A stretch of 64,000 nt of DNA from Saprospiraceae bacterium UBA7687 (GTDB lineage: Bacteria > Bacteroidota > Bacteroidia > Chitinophagales > Saprospiraceae), in NCBI GenBank assembly GCA_002482845.1, contig DLGT01000138.1:1-64000 (forward strand), written 5' to 3'. Each line of letters opens with the position of its first letter. Positions within the stretch are counted from its first letter, which is position 1. A model generated the notes under the pieces. That model was not told the DNA's origin. It worked only from the letters and a program-made list of their open reading frames with translations, and searched no databases. Positions 44,220 to 52,699 of the stretch are shown here, in pieces. Made by a program: the position numbers and the translations under genes.

Positions 44220-45629
44220 CTAGAACTTATTCTCCACTTCAGCGACTTCTAGCATAAAATAGTGCATATCTGTATTGACCATAAAGGATTTCATACGCTC
44301 GCTTCCCGGTCCAAACATAGCCAATTCTGTAAAATCAGATGAATGCTCCATACCACCAAAAGCTATAGAAGTATGATCTTGTTGATAAAGTGCATATTCT
44401 TTAAATGGCAACTTATATGAATTATAAACTCCATCTGATGCCTGCTCTTTATATTTGTTTATAATGAATGCCAATTGATCTCCTTTCAGTTCATAACCTT
44501 GGTGCGACATGACCCTATCAGCAAGAGTCGATGCCAATCCTTCTCTATCGAACCCCATAAGAATCCAATCATTGGTATGTTTGTAATTAAATAGTTTTTC
44601 AAAATTTTTATCTGCCTTATCACCATAATATAATCCTGGATTGGCATTGCCATGATCTGATGTAATGACTACCAAGGTATTGCCATCTTTTTCAGCAAAA
44701 TCAATGGCTACTTTTACAGCATCATCAAAAGCTACTTGATCATAAATCAATCCTGCCGCATCATTGGCATGTGCAGCCCAATCTACTTTACCACCTTCTA
44801 TTTGCAGACAAAAACCATCTTTATGATCTTTCATAAGGTCGATAGCTTTTTGGGACATTTCTGCAAGTGAAGGGACTTTAGCCATAGCATCCACATCATT
44901 TAATCGGTCTAGTTCAAATGGCAATCCATCCTTATCAAAAATGCCTAGCACCGGTTTGGTATTTGTAGCCATTTTCATGTCATATGCTGACTGAACCACC
45001 GAATATCCTGCTGCCTTAAACTCATTATACATATTTCGTCCATCCTTACGATCAGCAAAATATTTACCTCCGCCACCCATCATCACATCAAATCTAAGTG
45101 CAAGATACTTTTCTGCTATTTCGTTTTGGTCATTTCGCGACTTTGATGTCACACAAAAGCCTGCAGGTGTTGCATGTGTAATGGGAACAGTGGTGACACA
45201 TCCTACCTTTTTACCTGCCTTTTTAAACTTTTGCCATATCGGCATGATCTCCTCACCATTCTCACCAATATTTAGTCTCCCATTTTTCACCCTTACACCG
45301 CCACCCCATGACGAACTTGCAGCCGCGCTGTCCGTAATCATAGAGTTAGCCGATGCCATATCCATCAGTCCACGTGCAACACGCTGATTTCTATATAGAT
45401 CTATCCAGTTACTTCCTCTTCCTTCTTTGCGTTGTCTGAATAGGTCACCCATATTGAGCGTACCAGAACTCATACCATCACTCACCATAAAAATGATGTT
45501 TTTTGCTTTTTTGCCTTTTCCTTGACCATTGACTATTGGTTTTGCAGTACTGCATCCTTGAAATGGTAAAATCAAGCTACCACCGGCAGCAACTAAGGCT
45601 GACTTTTGGAAAAAATCACGACGTTTCAT
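44220..45629 (-). CDS. phoA: Alkaline phosphatase, twin-arginine signal
   Basis: 469 residues from the ATG at 45629. The signal MKRRDFFQKSALVAAGG has the twin-arginine pattern, and a Cys at about residue 26 (LPFQGCSTA) may be lipidated. The metal/nucleophile motifs are present: IIFMVSDGMSSG, the phosphoserine site ITDSAAASSSWGGG, THATPAGF, QIEGGKVDWAAHAND and VITSDHGN, with a later HTSIAFGGMEH carrying zinc histidines. It hydrolyses phosphate monoesters outside the cytoplasm. No pho genes are adjacent. Confidence 0.9.
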   Translation of the reverse strand: MKRRDFFQKSALVAAGGSLILPFQGCSTAKPIVNGQGKGKKAKNIIFMVSDGMSSGTLNMGDLFRQRKEGRGSNWIDLYRNQRVARGLMDMASANSMITDSAAASSSWGGGVRVKNGRLNIGENGEEIMPIWQKFKKAGKKVGCVTTVPITHATPAGFCVTSKSRNDQNEIAEKYLALRFDVMMGGGGKYFADRKDGRNMYNEFKAAGYSVVQSAYDMKMATNTKPVLGIFDKDGLPFELDRLNDVDAMAKVPSLAEMSQKAIDLMKDHKDGFCLQIEGGKVDWAAHANDAAGLIYDQVAFDDAVKVAIDFAEKDGNTLVVITSDHGNANPGLYYGDKADKNFEKLFNYKHTNDWILMGFDREGLASTLADRVMSHQGYELKGDQLAFIINKYKEQASDGVYNSYKLPFKEYALYQQDHTSIAFGGMEHSSDFTELAMFGPGSERMKSFMVNTDMHYFMLEVAEVENKF

Positions 45630-45850
45630 AGGCAAAATATTTACTTTTACTTGGTTATACCTAAAGTAAATTGGATTTCAAAATAACACGATGTTTAAAG
45701 TCACATTTCTAATGCTATAAAATCGGTTATTTCCACAATCCAATTTCTTTCAAATATAAAATATATTATGAATTGGACAAAAGTAATTATTTCAACTTAA
45801 TAGGCAACCATATCTATTATTAATTCTGTGTGAATGTTGTTATATTCATT

Positions 45851-46450
45851 TTAAAAATAAATCTCAAAACCAATTTTCCCACCAACTTGACCCGGCCCTT
45901 CAGAACCGACGCCATATGCATAAGCAGAAGCATTCAGTCCAATTTTCGGTTTTATTAAATATTGATATTGGAGTTCAAGACCTCCTCCCAAATTTTTATT
46001 TTTTTCATGCATGAATCCAAGAAAATTACTTGACCAACTTCTAATTTTTTGCTGTGACGAAATGGTATACATAAAATAAGGAATGATACAAAGACTAGAA
46101 GATTTATGGCTATTTATCTTTACTTCCAATCCTAAAGAATATATGTCCAAAAGACTAAACTCTGCTATTGGTTTTTTTGAAGTATTATCGCCATCAACCC
46201 ATTTACTACTCAAAAAATTGTCGATCTGATTAAATCGATCTTCAATATAAGCATCTCCTTTGTAGTAACCCAATTTTGCCTTGACTTTACTACCCAATCT
46301 ATAACCATAAAAAATATCATAGGTGTAATCAGGGGAAACTCCATCGCCACCACCATAGCCAATATTCCCGCCAAAAGAATGTTTAGAATCCTGACAAAAT
46401 GCCTCAGAAATAAAAAATACACTTACTATGATGTAAAATACTAATCTCAT
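45851..46450 (-). CDS. Outer-membrane beta-barrel protein, ECF operon
   Basis: 199 residues with a signal peptide (cleavage after SEAFC, about residue 19). Short amphipathic strands with aromatic ends run through it (NIGYGGGDG, DIFYGYRLG, KAKLGYYKGD, LGGGLELQYQYLI, GGKIGFEIYF), consistent with an 8-10-stranded barrel. It overlaps the preceding barrel gene by 4 bases (ATGA). Last gene of the second ECF unit. No ligand can be inferred. Confidence 0.65.
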   Translation of the reverse strand: MRLVFYIIVSVFFISEAFCQDSKHSFGGNIGYGGGDGVSPDYTYDIFYGYRLGSKVKAKLGYYKGDAYIEDRFNQIDNFLSSKWVDGDNTSKKPIAEFSLLDIYSLGLEVKINSHKSSSLCIIPYFMYTISSQQKIRSWSSNFLGFMHEKNKNLGGGLELQYQYLIKPKIGLNASAYAYGVGSEGPGQVGGKIGFEIYF

Positions 46451-47082
46451 TTGTTTTTATTTTTATTGATGAATGAAAAGTTGTAAGACACACCAGCCTC
46501 CAAGCCATAAAAAGATGGATTTGACAAATACTTTCCCCCAATAGAGAAATGAATTTGGTCAGTAATCATATGTTTGTAACCTAATCCTATATTGATACCT
46601 ACAATATTTCTTGTCGTAAGAACCACATAATAGCTTTCATAAGGATCAGGGTTGCCCTCTATATCGTACAAGAAATCTCCAAAAACAGATCGTTCTAATC
46701 TAACACCGCTAAAGCCCACCTTGAGACACATAAATCCTTTATCACTGATCCGTACATCCTTGGACAGGGACAATTCAATCAACTTTAAATGTTCAAAATT
46801 CAATAGTACGTTTGGATCTATTTCTACAAAGGCAAGTTGAGATTTATCTAAGATTTCAGAAGCCTTTAAACCTCCAGAAGCTGAGCTGTAACTTAGATTC
46901 ATCGCCATACGGTAACCAATATTTCTTGCTGCATTAAATCCAATGCCCGTTAAACGATAATTATCACTATTAAACAATAAGTTCGTGGTAATTCCAATGC
47001 TGTTTTTGTGTTCTTGCGCATGTATACTGACAAAAAACACTAAAAATAAAATAACAAACCAAATTCTATACATCATAATCAT
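46447..47082 (-). CDS. Outer-membrane beta-barrel protein, ECF operon
   Basis: 211 residues with a signal peptide (VFFVSIHAQEH, cleavage near residue 23) and barrel-like strands (GIGFNAARNIGYRMAMNLSYS, though quoted here only as alternating pattern; IVGINIGLGYKHMI; GLEAGVSYNFSF) and a basic tail. The ATG codons at 47082, 47076 and 47073 are all usable. It lies 43 bases after the anti-sigma/barrel gene and overlaps the next barrel gene by 4 bases. Probably a target or sensor of this envelope-signalling unit. Confidence 0.62.
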   Translation of the reverse strand: MIMMYRIWFVILFLVFFVSIHAQEHKNSIGITTNLLFNSDNYRLTGIGFNAARNIGYRMAMNLSYSSASGGLKASEILDKSQLAFVEIDPNVLLNFEHLKLIELSLSKDVRISDKGFMCLKVGFSGVRLERSVFGDFLYDIEGNPDPYESYYVVLTTRNIVGINIGLGYKHMITDQIHFSIGGKYLSNPSFYGLEAGVSYNFSFINKNKNK

Positions 47083-47125
47083 TCATTTTTATGTTTTAAT
47101 AATAAATTTATAATTTTATCCAAAG

Positions 47126-48475
47126 CTATTTAAACTTTCTGCCATATCTCAAAGTCATTCCCGTCACCGCATCATCATAAGAAACAAAACCAAATCTAAT
47201 TCCTAAGAAATTCTTTGGATTTATAAAAAAAGTGTAGGAAAGTCCACCATTATAGTTGTAATCATTTGATCTCCTCACATCAAGAAAATCGGGAATCGAC
47301 TCAATAACCCTGACACCATTGTAAAAAGTCCATCCCGATCCTAGTTCGATACTTATCTTGTGTCTTTTTGTTCTGACCAGATTAAGATGAACTAGCAAAT
47401 TTATATCCGTTTGTCTTTCATAAGTATATGGTTTACCTTTTTCGATACCCTGCATTGACCCATATGAATATTGTATCTCTGACTCAAAACCTATTACATT
47501 ATTCTGATCTCTAAAAATACCAAGCCCCACTTGATACCCTGGATTTTCATTAAAATAGATGTAACCTGCTCTCATAGAATAATACATTTTAGTCTCGAGT
47601 CTTACCACTTTTGTTGGAAGTGGCAACTTAAACAAATCTCCTTTTTTGTTTGAATTAAGTCTAGTTGCTAAACTTGTCAACCCAAGTATAGGCATATAAA
47701 TATCCCTAGAAATCGCAGAACTATCTACGGTTTTTTCGGAATCGTTTACTTTGATGAAATCTCTTTTACTACTTTGAATATCATTGGATTCACTGCCTGT
47801 TGAAGAGTTTTGGTTAAGTTCATTTGATATCAACCGATTAGGTTTAATTGAAGAATCAAACGTTATTTCAGAGTTCTCATTATAAGTCCCATTTGTCTTT
47901 GCAGCACTATTTCCTTTCGTATTAATCTCCTTTGAACTAGAATCTAGTCCATTATTCACTTTAACAAACGGAGATGATTTCTTCTCTATATTACCTTCAT
48001 TAAAATCCTGAATATCTGAGTTGTCAATAGTCTTTATTTCCCTTTTCTTTGATTTCCCCTTGATACTAAATGGACTTTTTTCTGTAGCATTAGATGTATG
48101 GTTTTCTGCTACTTCCATTTCAGTTGCACTTGTTTTTTGATTGGCAGCAGTTGCTTCGCTTTGATTTATTGGAGAAAATTGGTTGGATTCTTTGGATTTA
48201 ATATCATCAATTTGATTGATATTGTCTACTTTATCAATTACTTCATCTTGTGGTGACTTGCTATTTAATGATATAGATTCATTCGATATTAAACTCCAAT
48301 CTTCTTTAATGAACAAACCAAATATCGTACCTATGAACACAAAAAAGAACACAAAAAACCACCATCTTCTTTTCCTTTTTGGCTGTAAATGGTCTAGCAT
48401 TTCACTCATTTGCTTCCATGCTTCAGGGTTTACCTCTGACTTTTGTCCATTTAGCCTTGCTCTAAAATCCTTCAT
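47126..48475 (-). CDS. Putative anti-sigma protein fused to an outer-membrane-type beta-barrel
   Basis: 449 residues in four parts. A charged cytoplasmic-type helix (1-37, NPEAWKQMSEMLDHLQPKRK). A single membrane span (about 38-57, WWFFVFFFVFIGTIFGLFI). A Ser/Asn/Lys-rich, low-complexity linker of about 235 residues. A C-terminal part (about 295-449) with alternating aromatic strands (YYSMRAGYIYFNENPGYQVG, VIGFESEIQYSYGS, HKISIELGSGWTFYNG, FLGIRFGFVSYDD, TLRYGRKFK) like a small barrel. It overlaps the sigma-factor gene by 4 bases (ATGA). The N-terminal part sits where an anti-sigma domain is expected; the whole could reach from inner to outer membrane. Confidence 0.62.
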   Translation of the reverse strand: MKDFRARLNGQKSEVNPEAWKQMSEMLDHLQPKRKRRWWFFVFFFVFIGTIFGLFIKEDWSLISNESISLNSKSPQDEVIDKVDNINQIDDIKSKESNQFSPINQSEATAANQKTSATEMEVAENHTSNATEKSPFSIKGKSKKREIKTIDNSDIQDFNEGNIEKKSSPFVKVNNGLDSSSKEINTKGNSAAKTNGTYNENSEITFDSSIKPNRLISNELNQNSSTGSESNDIQSSKRDFIKVNDSEKTVDSSAISRDIYMPILGLTSLATRLNSNKKGDLFKLPLPTKVVRLETKMYYSMRAGYIYFNENPGYQVGLGIFRDQNNVIGFESEIQYSYGSMQGIEKGKPYTYERQTDINLLVHLNLVRTKRHKISIELGSGWTFYNGVRVIESIPDFLDVRRSNDYNYNGGLSYTFFINPKNFLGIRFGFVSYDDAVTGMTLRYGRKFK

Positions 48476-49035
48476 TTCTTTGATTTTGTGATTTTAAAAG
48501 TACGCTCCACCATCTGCTTTAATGACGTTCTTGCTTTGGTCAGCAACCACTTACTCGTATTTTGATTTATAGAAGTTAAGGACTCAATTTCTTTGTGACC
48601 ATACCCTTCTATTTCAAACAAGGTAAAGACCAATCTTTCATTTTCTGGTAGTGCCTGAATAATTTTGGTGAGATCATCCACTTCCAATTGATTGAGCAAA
48701 TCGTCCATGCCATCATTTTCTATTTGTTCATGGGCACTGTCTATCGCTACCAAAGTAACTTTGTTTTTTGTATTTGACCTTATATAATCTATCGCTACTC
48801 TTACCAAAATCGTCCTCGCCCAACCATCATAATTGGTACCAATAGCAAAAGATGATAAACTAGTGTATATCCTCAACATCCCAAGATTAAACACCCAATC
48901 ACGCTCTGAGTTATCCTTCACATACAAAGCTATGATACTCGCCAGGGCTTGGTAAGTATAATCATACAAATCCTTCTGAGCAGACCGATTCTGCTTAGCC
49001 GATTCTTTTATGATATGATCAATGGAGTGTTTCAC
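48472..49035 (-). CDS. ECF-type RNA polymerase sigma factor
   Basis: 187 residues. Region 2 is diverged (RDWVFNLGMLRIYTSLSSF, then GWARTILVRVAIDYIRSN). Region 4 is recognisable (LPENERLVFTLFEIEGYGHK, EIESLTSINQNTSKWLLTKAR). First gene of a unit with the anti-sigma/barrel protein and two barrel proteins, joined by 4-base overlaps and a 43-base gap. It probably controls this operon and other envelope genes. Confidence 0.85.
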   Translation of the reverse strand: MKHSIDHIIKESAKQNRSAQKDLYDYTYQALASIIALYVKDNSERDWVFNLGMLRIYTSLSSFAIGTNYDGWARTILVRVAIDYIRSNTKNKVTLVAIDSAHEQIENDGMDDLLNQLEVDDLTKIIQALPENERLVFTLFEIEGYGHKEIESLTSINQNTSKWLLTKARTSLKQMVERTFKITKSKK

Positions 49036-49424
49036 TAATTACTAGACAATTTCAAAAAAATACAATTAAAACCTGACATTCGCCAAAATAACTATCAATT
49101 ACATTATCGTTTGGACACATCACCAAAGTTGGTAAAATACGATTTATTTGTAAAAAAAATAAAATAGCATAATTGGAAGCTAAGAATGTTTAGTTATAAT
49201 CTATGAGAAATCAAATCATTATCAGCTAGTTTTTTTAAATGGAAATAAAAACGATACGATTTGATACGCAAATATACGTTTATGATATACAAATCCTAGT
49301 AAACATTTTCTAGATAGAAAACTGATCTAATGCTAATTGTAAAATACAAAACTCCAAGATTATGCGTGAATATTCTCAATTTACAATTGGGAGTATTTGA
49401 TAAAAAATGATAGATAACATTGAT
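49036..49424. other. Intergenic stretch upstream of two divergent genes
   Basis: A+T-rich spacer between the second sigma factor and the Fic gene. It should carry the ECF operon promoter, but I could not fix one. No ORF, RNA gene or repeat seen until the GCGGT sites at 49425. Confidence 0.5.
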
Positions 49425-49470
49425 TTGCGGTGAAAAAAGCGTATTTTTACCGCACAATTTGCGGTGGTAA
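49425..49470 (+). promoter_or_regulatory. Candidate operator of the Fic gene (three GCGGT half-sites)
   Basis: GCGGTGAAAA (49427-49436) and TTTTTACCGC (49444-49453) form an inverted repeat. A third, direct half-site GCGGTGGTAA (49461-49470) ends just before the ATG at 49473. Placement over the expected promoter and the winged-helix end of the Fic protein suggest autoregulation. Confidence 0.5.
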
Positions 49471-49472
49471 GT

Positions 49473-50606
49473 ATGTATATACACGAAAGAGAACATTGGA
49501 CTAACTTTACATGGGATAATGATAAATTGTCTCCTATCTTATCTTCCGTAAGGTATCTTCAAGGACGATTGCTTGGTCGTATGGAAAGTTTAGGTTTCGA
49601 ATTTATCGAAAAAGCGACTTTGGAATCTCTTATTTTGGACGTTGTCGATACGTCAAGAATTGAAGGAGAATTTTTAAATCCCGAATTGGTTCGTTCATCT
49701 ATTGCTAGAAAAATGGGTATTGAAAATGCTGAATTTTTAAATACACCACGAAATATTGAAGGCATTGTAGATGTCATTTTAGATGCCACCCAAAATTTTG
49801 AACAACCATTGACAGAAACACGACTTCTTGGTTGGCACCACTCACTTTTCGAAAGTGATTACAATGGATATCAGCAGATAGTTGTAGCTAAATTTAGGTC
49901 TGGTGGTATGAAAGTGGTTTCAGGAAATTTTGGTAGAGAAAAAATACATTTTGAAGCCCCATCAGCAGATAGAGTATCACACGAAATGGAACAATTTTTA
50001 AATTGGTTAACCAATGAGAATAGTCTAGATTTAGTGATAAAATCTATGATAGCACACTTTTGGTTTGTCACCATCCACCCATTTGATGATGGTAACGGTC
50101 GAATAGCAAGGGCTATTTTGGATATGATTTTAGCTAAAAGCGACAACAGTAAAATTCGTTTTTACAGCTTATCAAATCAAATTTTTAAAGAACATAAACG
50201 TTATAATGACATTATTGAAAAAACACAGAAAGGAACACAAGATATTACCCTATATTTAGAATGGTTTTTGGGTTGCTTTGAAAGAGCTTTATTATCAAGT
50301 GAGCAAAATTTGGAAATCATTTTGGATAAAGCCCACTTTTGGGATATACATAAATCAATCAATATTAATGATAGACAAAGACTTGTAGTTAATTATTTCT
50401 ACGACAACTACACGAAAGAAGTTGGTTTTTTAAGAACGTCTGTGTATGCTAAACTTGCTAATTGCTCTACTGATACCGCATTGCGAGATTTACAAGATTT
50501 GGTTTCAAAAGAAATGATTACAACAGAAGATAAGGGTAAGAAAACAAACTACTTAATAGTAAGTCCTAAAGGCTTAAGAATTCCAAAATTAACATCAAAT
50601 GGTTAA
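49473..50606 (+). CDS. Fic-family protein with N-terminal DUF4172-like and C-terminal winged-helix regions
   Basis: 377 residues from the ATG at 49473 (GTG 49464 is in frame but lies within the operator-like repeat). The N-terminal half opens MYIHEREHWTNFTWD and contains SRIEGEFLNPELVRSSIA, as in DUF4172-Fic proteins; the S-x-I-E-G-E motif resembles the inhibitory helix that blocks the ATP site. The Fic core is intact, HPFDDGNGRIARA (His at about 202). The C-terminus (about 300-377) reads as a winged helix (LRTSVYAKLANCSTDTALRD). Fic enzymes add AMP or related groups to proteins; the target is unknown. Confidence 0.87.
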   Translation: MYIHEREHWTNFTWDNDKLSPILSSVRYLQGRLLGRMESLGFEFIEKATLESLILDVVDTSRIEGEFLNPELVRSSIARKMGIENAEFLNTPRNIEGIVDVILDATQNFEQPLTETRLLGWHHSLFESDYNGYQQIVVAKFRSGGMKVVSGNFGREKIHFEAPSADRVSHEMEQFLNWLTNENSLDLVIKSMIAHFWFVTIHPFDDGNGRIARAILDMILAKSDNSKIRFYSLSNQIFKEHKRYNDIIEKTQKGTQDITLYLEWFLGCFERALLSSEQNLEIILDKAHFWDIHKSININDRQRLVVNYFYDNYTKEVGFLRTSVYAKLANCSTDTALRDLQDLVSKEMITTEDKGKKTNYLIVSPKGLRIPKLTSNG

Positions 50607-50623
50607 TTGTAACTAATCAGGTA

Positions 50624-50673
50624 TCACCCCGAATGGGGTGAAATATTAATAACCACGGATGTAGATCCGTGGT
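50624..50673. repeat. Double-hairpin REP-like element
   Basis: Two perfect hairpins in tandem: TCACCCC-gaat-GGGGTGA (50624-50641) and ACCACGGAT-gtag-ATCCGTGGT (50652-50673), 10 bases apart. It lies 18 bases after the Fic stop, between convergent genes. The absence of T runs argues against a simple terminator; the pattern resembles REP/REPIN-type dispersed repeats. One copy in this window. Confidence 0.6.
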
Positions 50674-50920
50674 AAAAATGGAAAACTGTCTGATTTTGGC
50701 GGTATTTTTGTCTGAAAGTTGCAAACCTGTCAAGCTTCAGCATGAATTCGTGCTCGTCTGCCTTTGGCATGGACAAAATCAATTTAAAACAGCTTGTACC
50801 TGAGTAGAAACGGTGAATTTATACAATAATCTATTTATCAGATGATAATACATTAGCGGTACTCAAAAGGAATACGAAACATTCTAAATAATTAACAAGC
50901 CTATAAAAACATAACTACCC
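50674..50920. other. Intergenic stretch, no feature seen
   Basis: Spacer between the double hairpin and the end of the HerA-like gene. No ORF, terminator or repeat recognised. Confidence 0.45.
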
Positions 50921-52507
50921 TTACCACCAAGAATTTTTCTTAGTCGAGCTTCTAGATGTAGTGGCCTTTACACCAAGCACGCCCAAAAGTCCTCTCACCA
51001 ATGTGGATGCAACTGTACGACCTACTTGTTTAGTAACTTGACTGTCCAATACTTTTTCAAAAGTTGATTTTTCTTGTCTAGTACTTGCACGTGGTGTTGG
51101 CACAGCCTTTTCTTGCTGTTCTATTAATTTTCTTTGATTCTCTTCTGATTGTGCTTCTTCTATTTTACAAGAGAGTATCTCATGAGCACTTTCACGATTG
51201 ATGACCTCATCATACTTATATTTGATGCGGCTACGACCCATTATCTGATTAATCTCAGTAGGTGTCAATACATCCATTCTAGATTGCGGCGCCCTCAGAT
51301 AACAATGCACCAATGGTGTAGGAACACCTTTTTCGTTTAAGGCAGCAATGATGGCTTCTCCTATTCCAAGCTCTGTAAGCAATTGATCTACAGCATAGTA
51401 ATCAGTCAAAGGATAATTTTCTGCAGTCAGTTTGATTGCCTTTCTATCCTTTGCAGTAAATGCTCTGAGGGCATGTTGCACCTTAAGACCTAATTGGCTC
51501 AAGACTGCATCAGGAACATCTGTTGGGTTTTGGGTAACAAAAAATATACCTACACCTTTAGATCTTATAAGCTTGATGATTGTTTCTATCTGATTGAGCA
51601 ATGCCTTACTTGCTTCATTAAATATAAGGTGAGCTTCGTCTATAAAAATGACAAGCTTCGGTTGCTCCATATCTCCTTCCTCAGGAAACGTCGCATATAT
51701 CTCAGCCAATATTTGTAACATAAAGGTAGAAAACAACTTAGGTTTGTCCTGAATATCTGTTACCCTTAAGATTGAAATGTATCCTCTACCTTCTTCGTCT
51801 ATTCTAGTGAGATCATCTACATCAAAAGATCGCTCACCAAAAAATAAATCACCTCCTTGTTGCTCAAGCTCTATGATTTTTCTCAGAATTGTGCCTACTG
51901 AAGCGGAAGAAATTGCTCCATATTCTGCTTGAATAGCATCTTTACCCTCATTAGAGATGTAGTTTAATGCTTTTTTGATGTCATCCAAATCCAAAAGTGG
52001 TAGCTTGTTATCATCACAAAACTTAAATATCAGCGAAACAACACCAGCCTGTGTATCATTTAGTTCGAGGATTTTGGAAAATAAAACTGGTCCAAACTCT
52101 GTCACTGTAGCCCTCAGTCTTGCTCCTGCATCATTTGACAAACTTAAAAATTCTACGGGACTCCCTGCCGCTACAAACGGCAAACCTATATTACGATGTC
52201 TTTCTTCTATTTTTTCATTGGTAGCACCAGGAACCGCCACACCACTCAAATCACCTTTAATATCCATCACCAATGACGGAATACCTTTTGCAGAAAGTTG
52301 CTCAATTATGATTTGTAGGGTTTTTGTTTTACCTGTCCCAGTAGCTCCTGCAATTAGTCCATGTCTATTGAGTGTTTTCAAAGGTACTCTAATAAATGTA
52401 TCCGTTAGTACTTCACCATCAATTTTAGGTGCACCCAAAATAATGGAATCACCTTTGAATGTGTATGCCGCTGAAACCTCCGACTGAAACTTTTCTTTTT
52501 TAGACAT
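50921..52507 (-). CDS. HerA-like ATPase (DUF853/YjgR family)
   Basis: 528 residues with Walker A IAGATGTGKTKTLQ (about 50-63), Walker B LVIFIDEAHLIF, the DUF853-specific LVMDIKGDLSGVAVPG and GVGIFFVTQNPTDVPDAVLS, and an Arg/Ser-rich C-terminus. The family is a widespread cytoplasmic hexameric ATPase related to HerA/FtsK translocases, with unproven cellular role. A single gene. No NurA nuclease or defence genes are adjacent, so a DNA-end-processing pair like archaeal HerA-NurA is not supported here. Confidence 0.88.
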   Translation of the reverse strand: MSKKEKFQSEVSAAYTFKGDSIILGAPKIDGEVLTDTFIRVPLKTLNRHGLIAGATGTGKTKTLQIIIEQLSAKGIPSLVMDIKGDLSGVAVPGATNEKIEERHRNIGLPFVAAGSPVEFLSLSNDAGARLRATVTEFGPVLFSKILELNDTQAGVVSLIFKFCDDNKLPLLDLDDIKKALNYISNEGKDAIQAEYGAISSASVGTILRKIIELEQQGGDLFFGERSFDVDDLTRIDEEGRGYISILRVTDIQDKPKLFSTFMLQILAEIYATFPEEGDMEQPKLVIFIDEAHLIFNEASKALLNQIETIIKLIRSKGVGIFFVTQNPTDVPDAVLSQLGLKVQHALRAFTAKDRKAIKLTAENYPLTDYYAVDQLLTELGIGEAIIAALNEKGVPTPLVHCYLRAPQSRMDVLTPTEINQIMGRSRIKYKYDEVINRESAHEILSCKIEEAQSEENQRKLIEQQEKAVPTPRASTRQEKSTFEKVLDSQVTKQVGRTVASTLVRGLLGVLGVKATTSRSSTKKNSWW

Positions 52508-52609
52508 GATTTATTTTATAATTAAATTTATTATCAAATTTTGTTTAGACGTGAAATCTGTAACATTGTCATCATTGAGCCTACTTTGAAAGGTACTTGA
52601 CATCAATAT

Positions 52610-52661
52610 TTGATAATCAACTGTTTCCCTTTAGGGTAGGGTAAAAAACGGTTGATTATAA
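52610..52661 (+). repeat. Hairpin element, copy 5 (TTGATAATCAA stem)
   Basis: TTGATAATCAA (52610-52620) pairs with TTGATTATAA (52652-52661), allowing one mismatch, around CCCTTTAGGGTAGGGTAAAA (3 bases shorter than in other copies). It lies between two minus-strand genes. Confidence 0.72.
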
Positions 52662-52699
52662 TATGTTCTCAATTTTCGGAGCAGACTCACGACCTATGC

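Noticed and set aside
49473..50606. Fic protein as the toxin of a Fic/Doc-antitoxin pair
   Set aside because: No small antitoxin gene is adjacent, and the protein carries its own probable inhibitory motif and DNA-binding end.
50624..50673. Rho-independent terminator between fic and the HerA-like gene
   Set aside because: Stems are good, but no T run follows on either strand, unlike all other terminators in this window.
50921..52507. HerA-like ATPase as part of an anti-phage system
   Set aside because: It matches the widespread DUF853 type, with no nuclease, SIR2 or other defence gene beside it.
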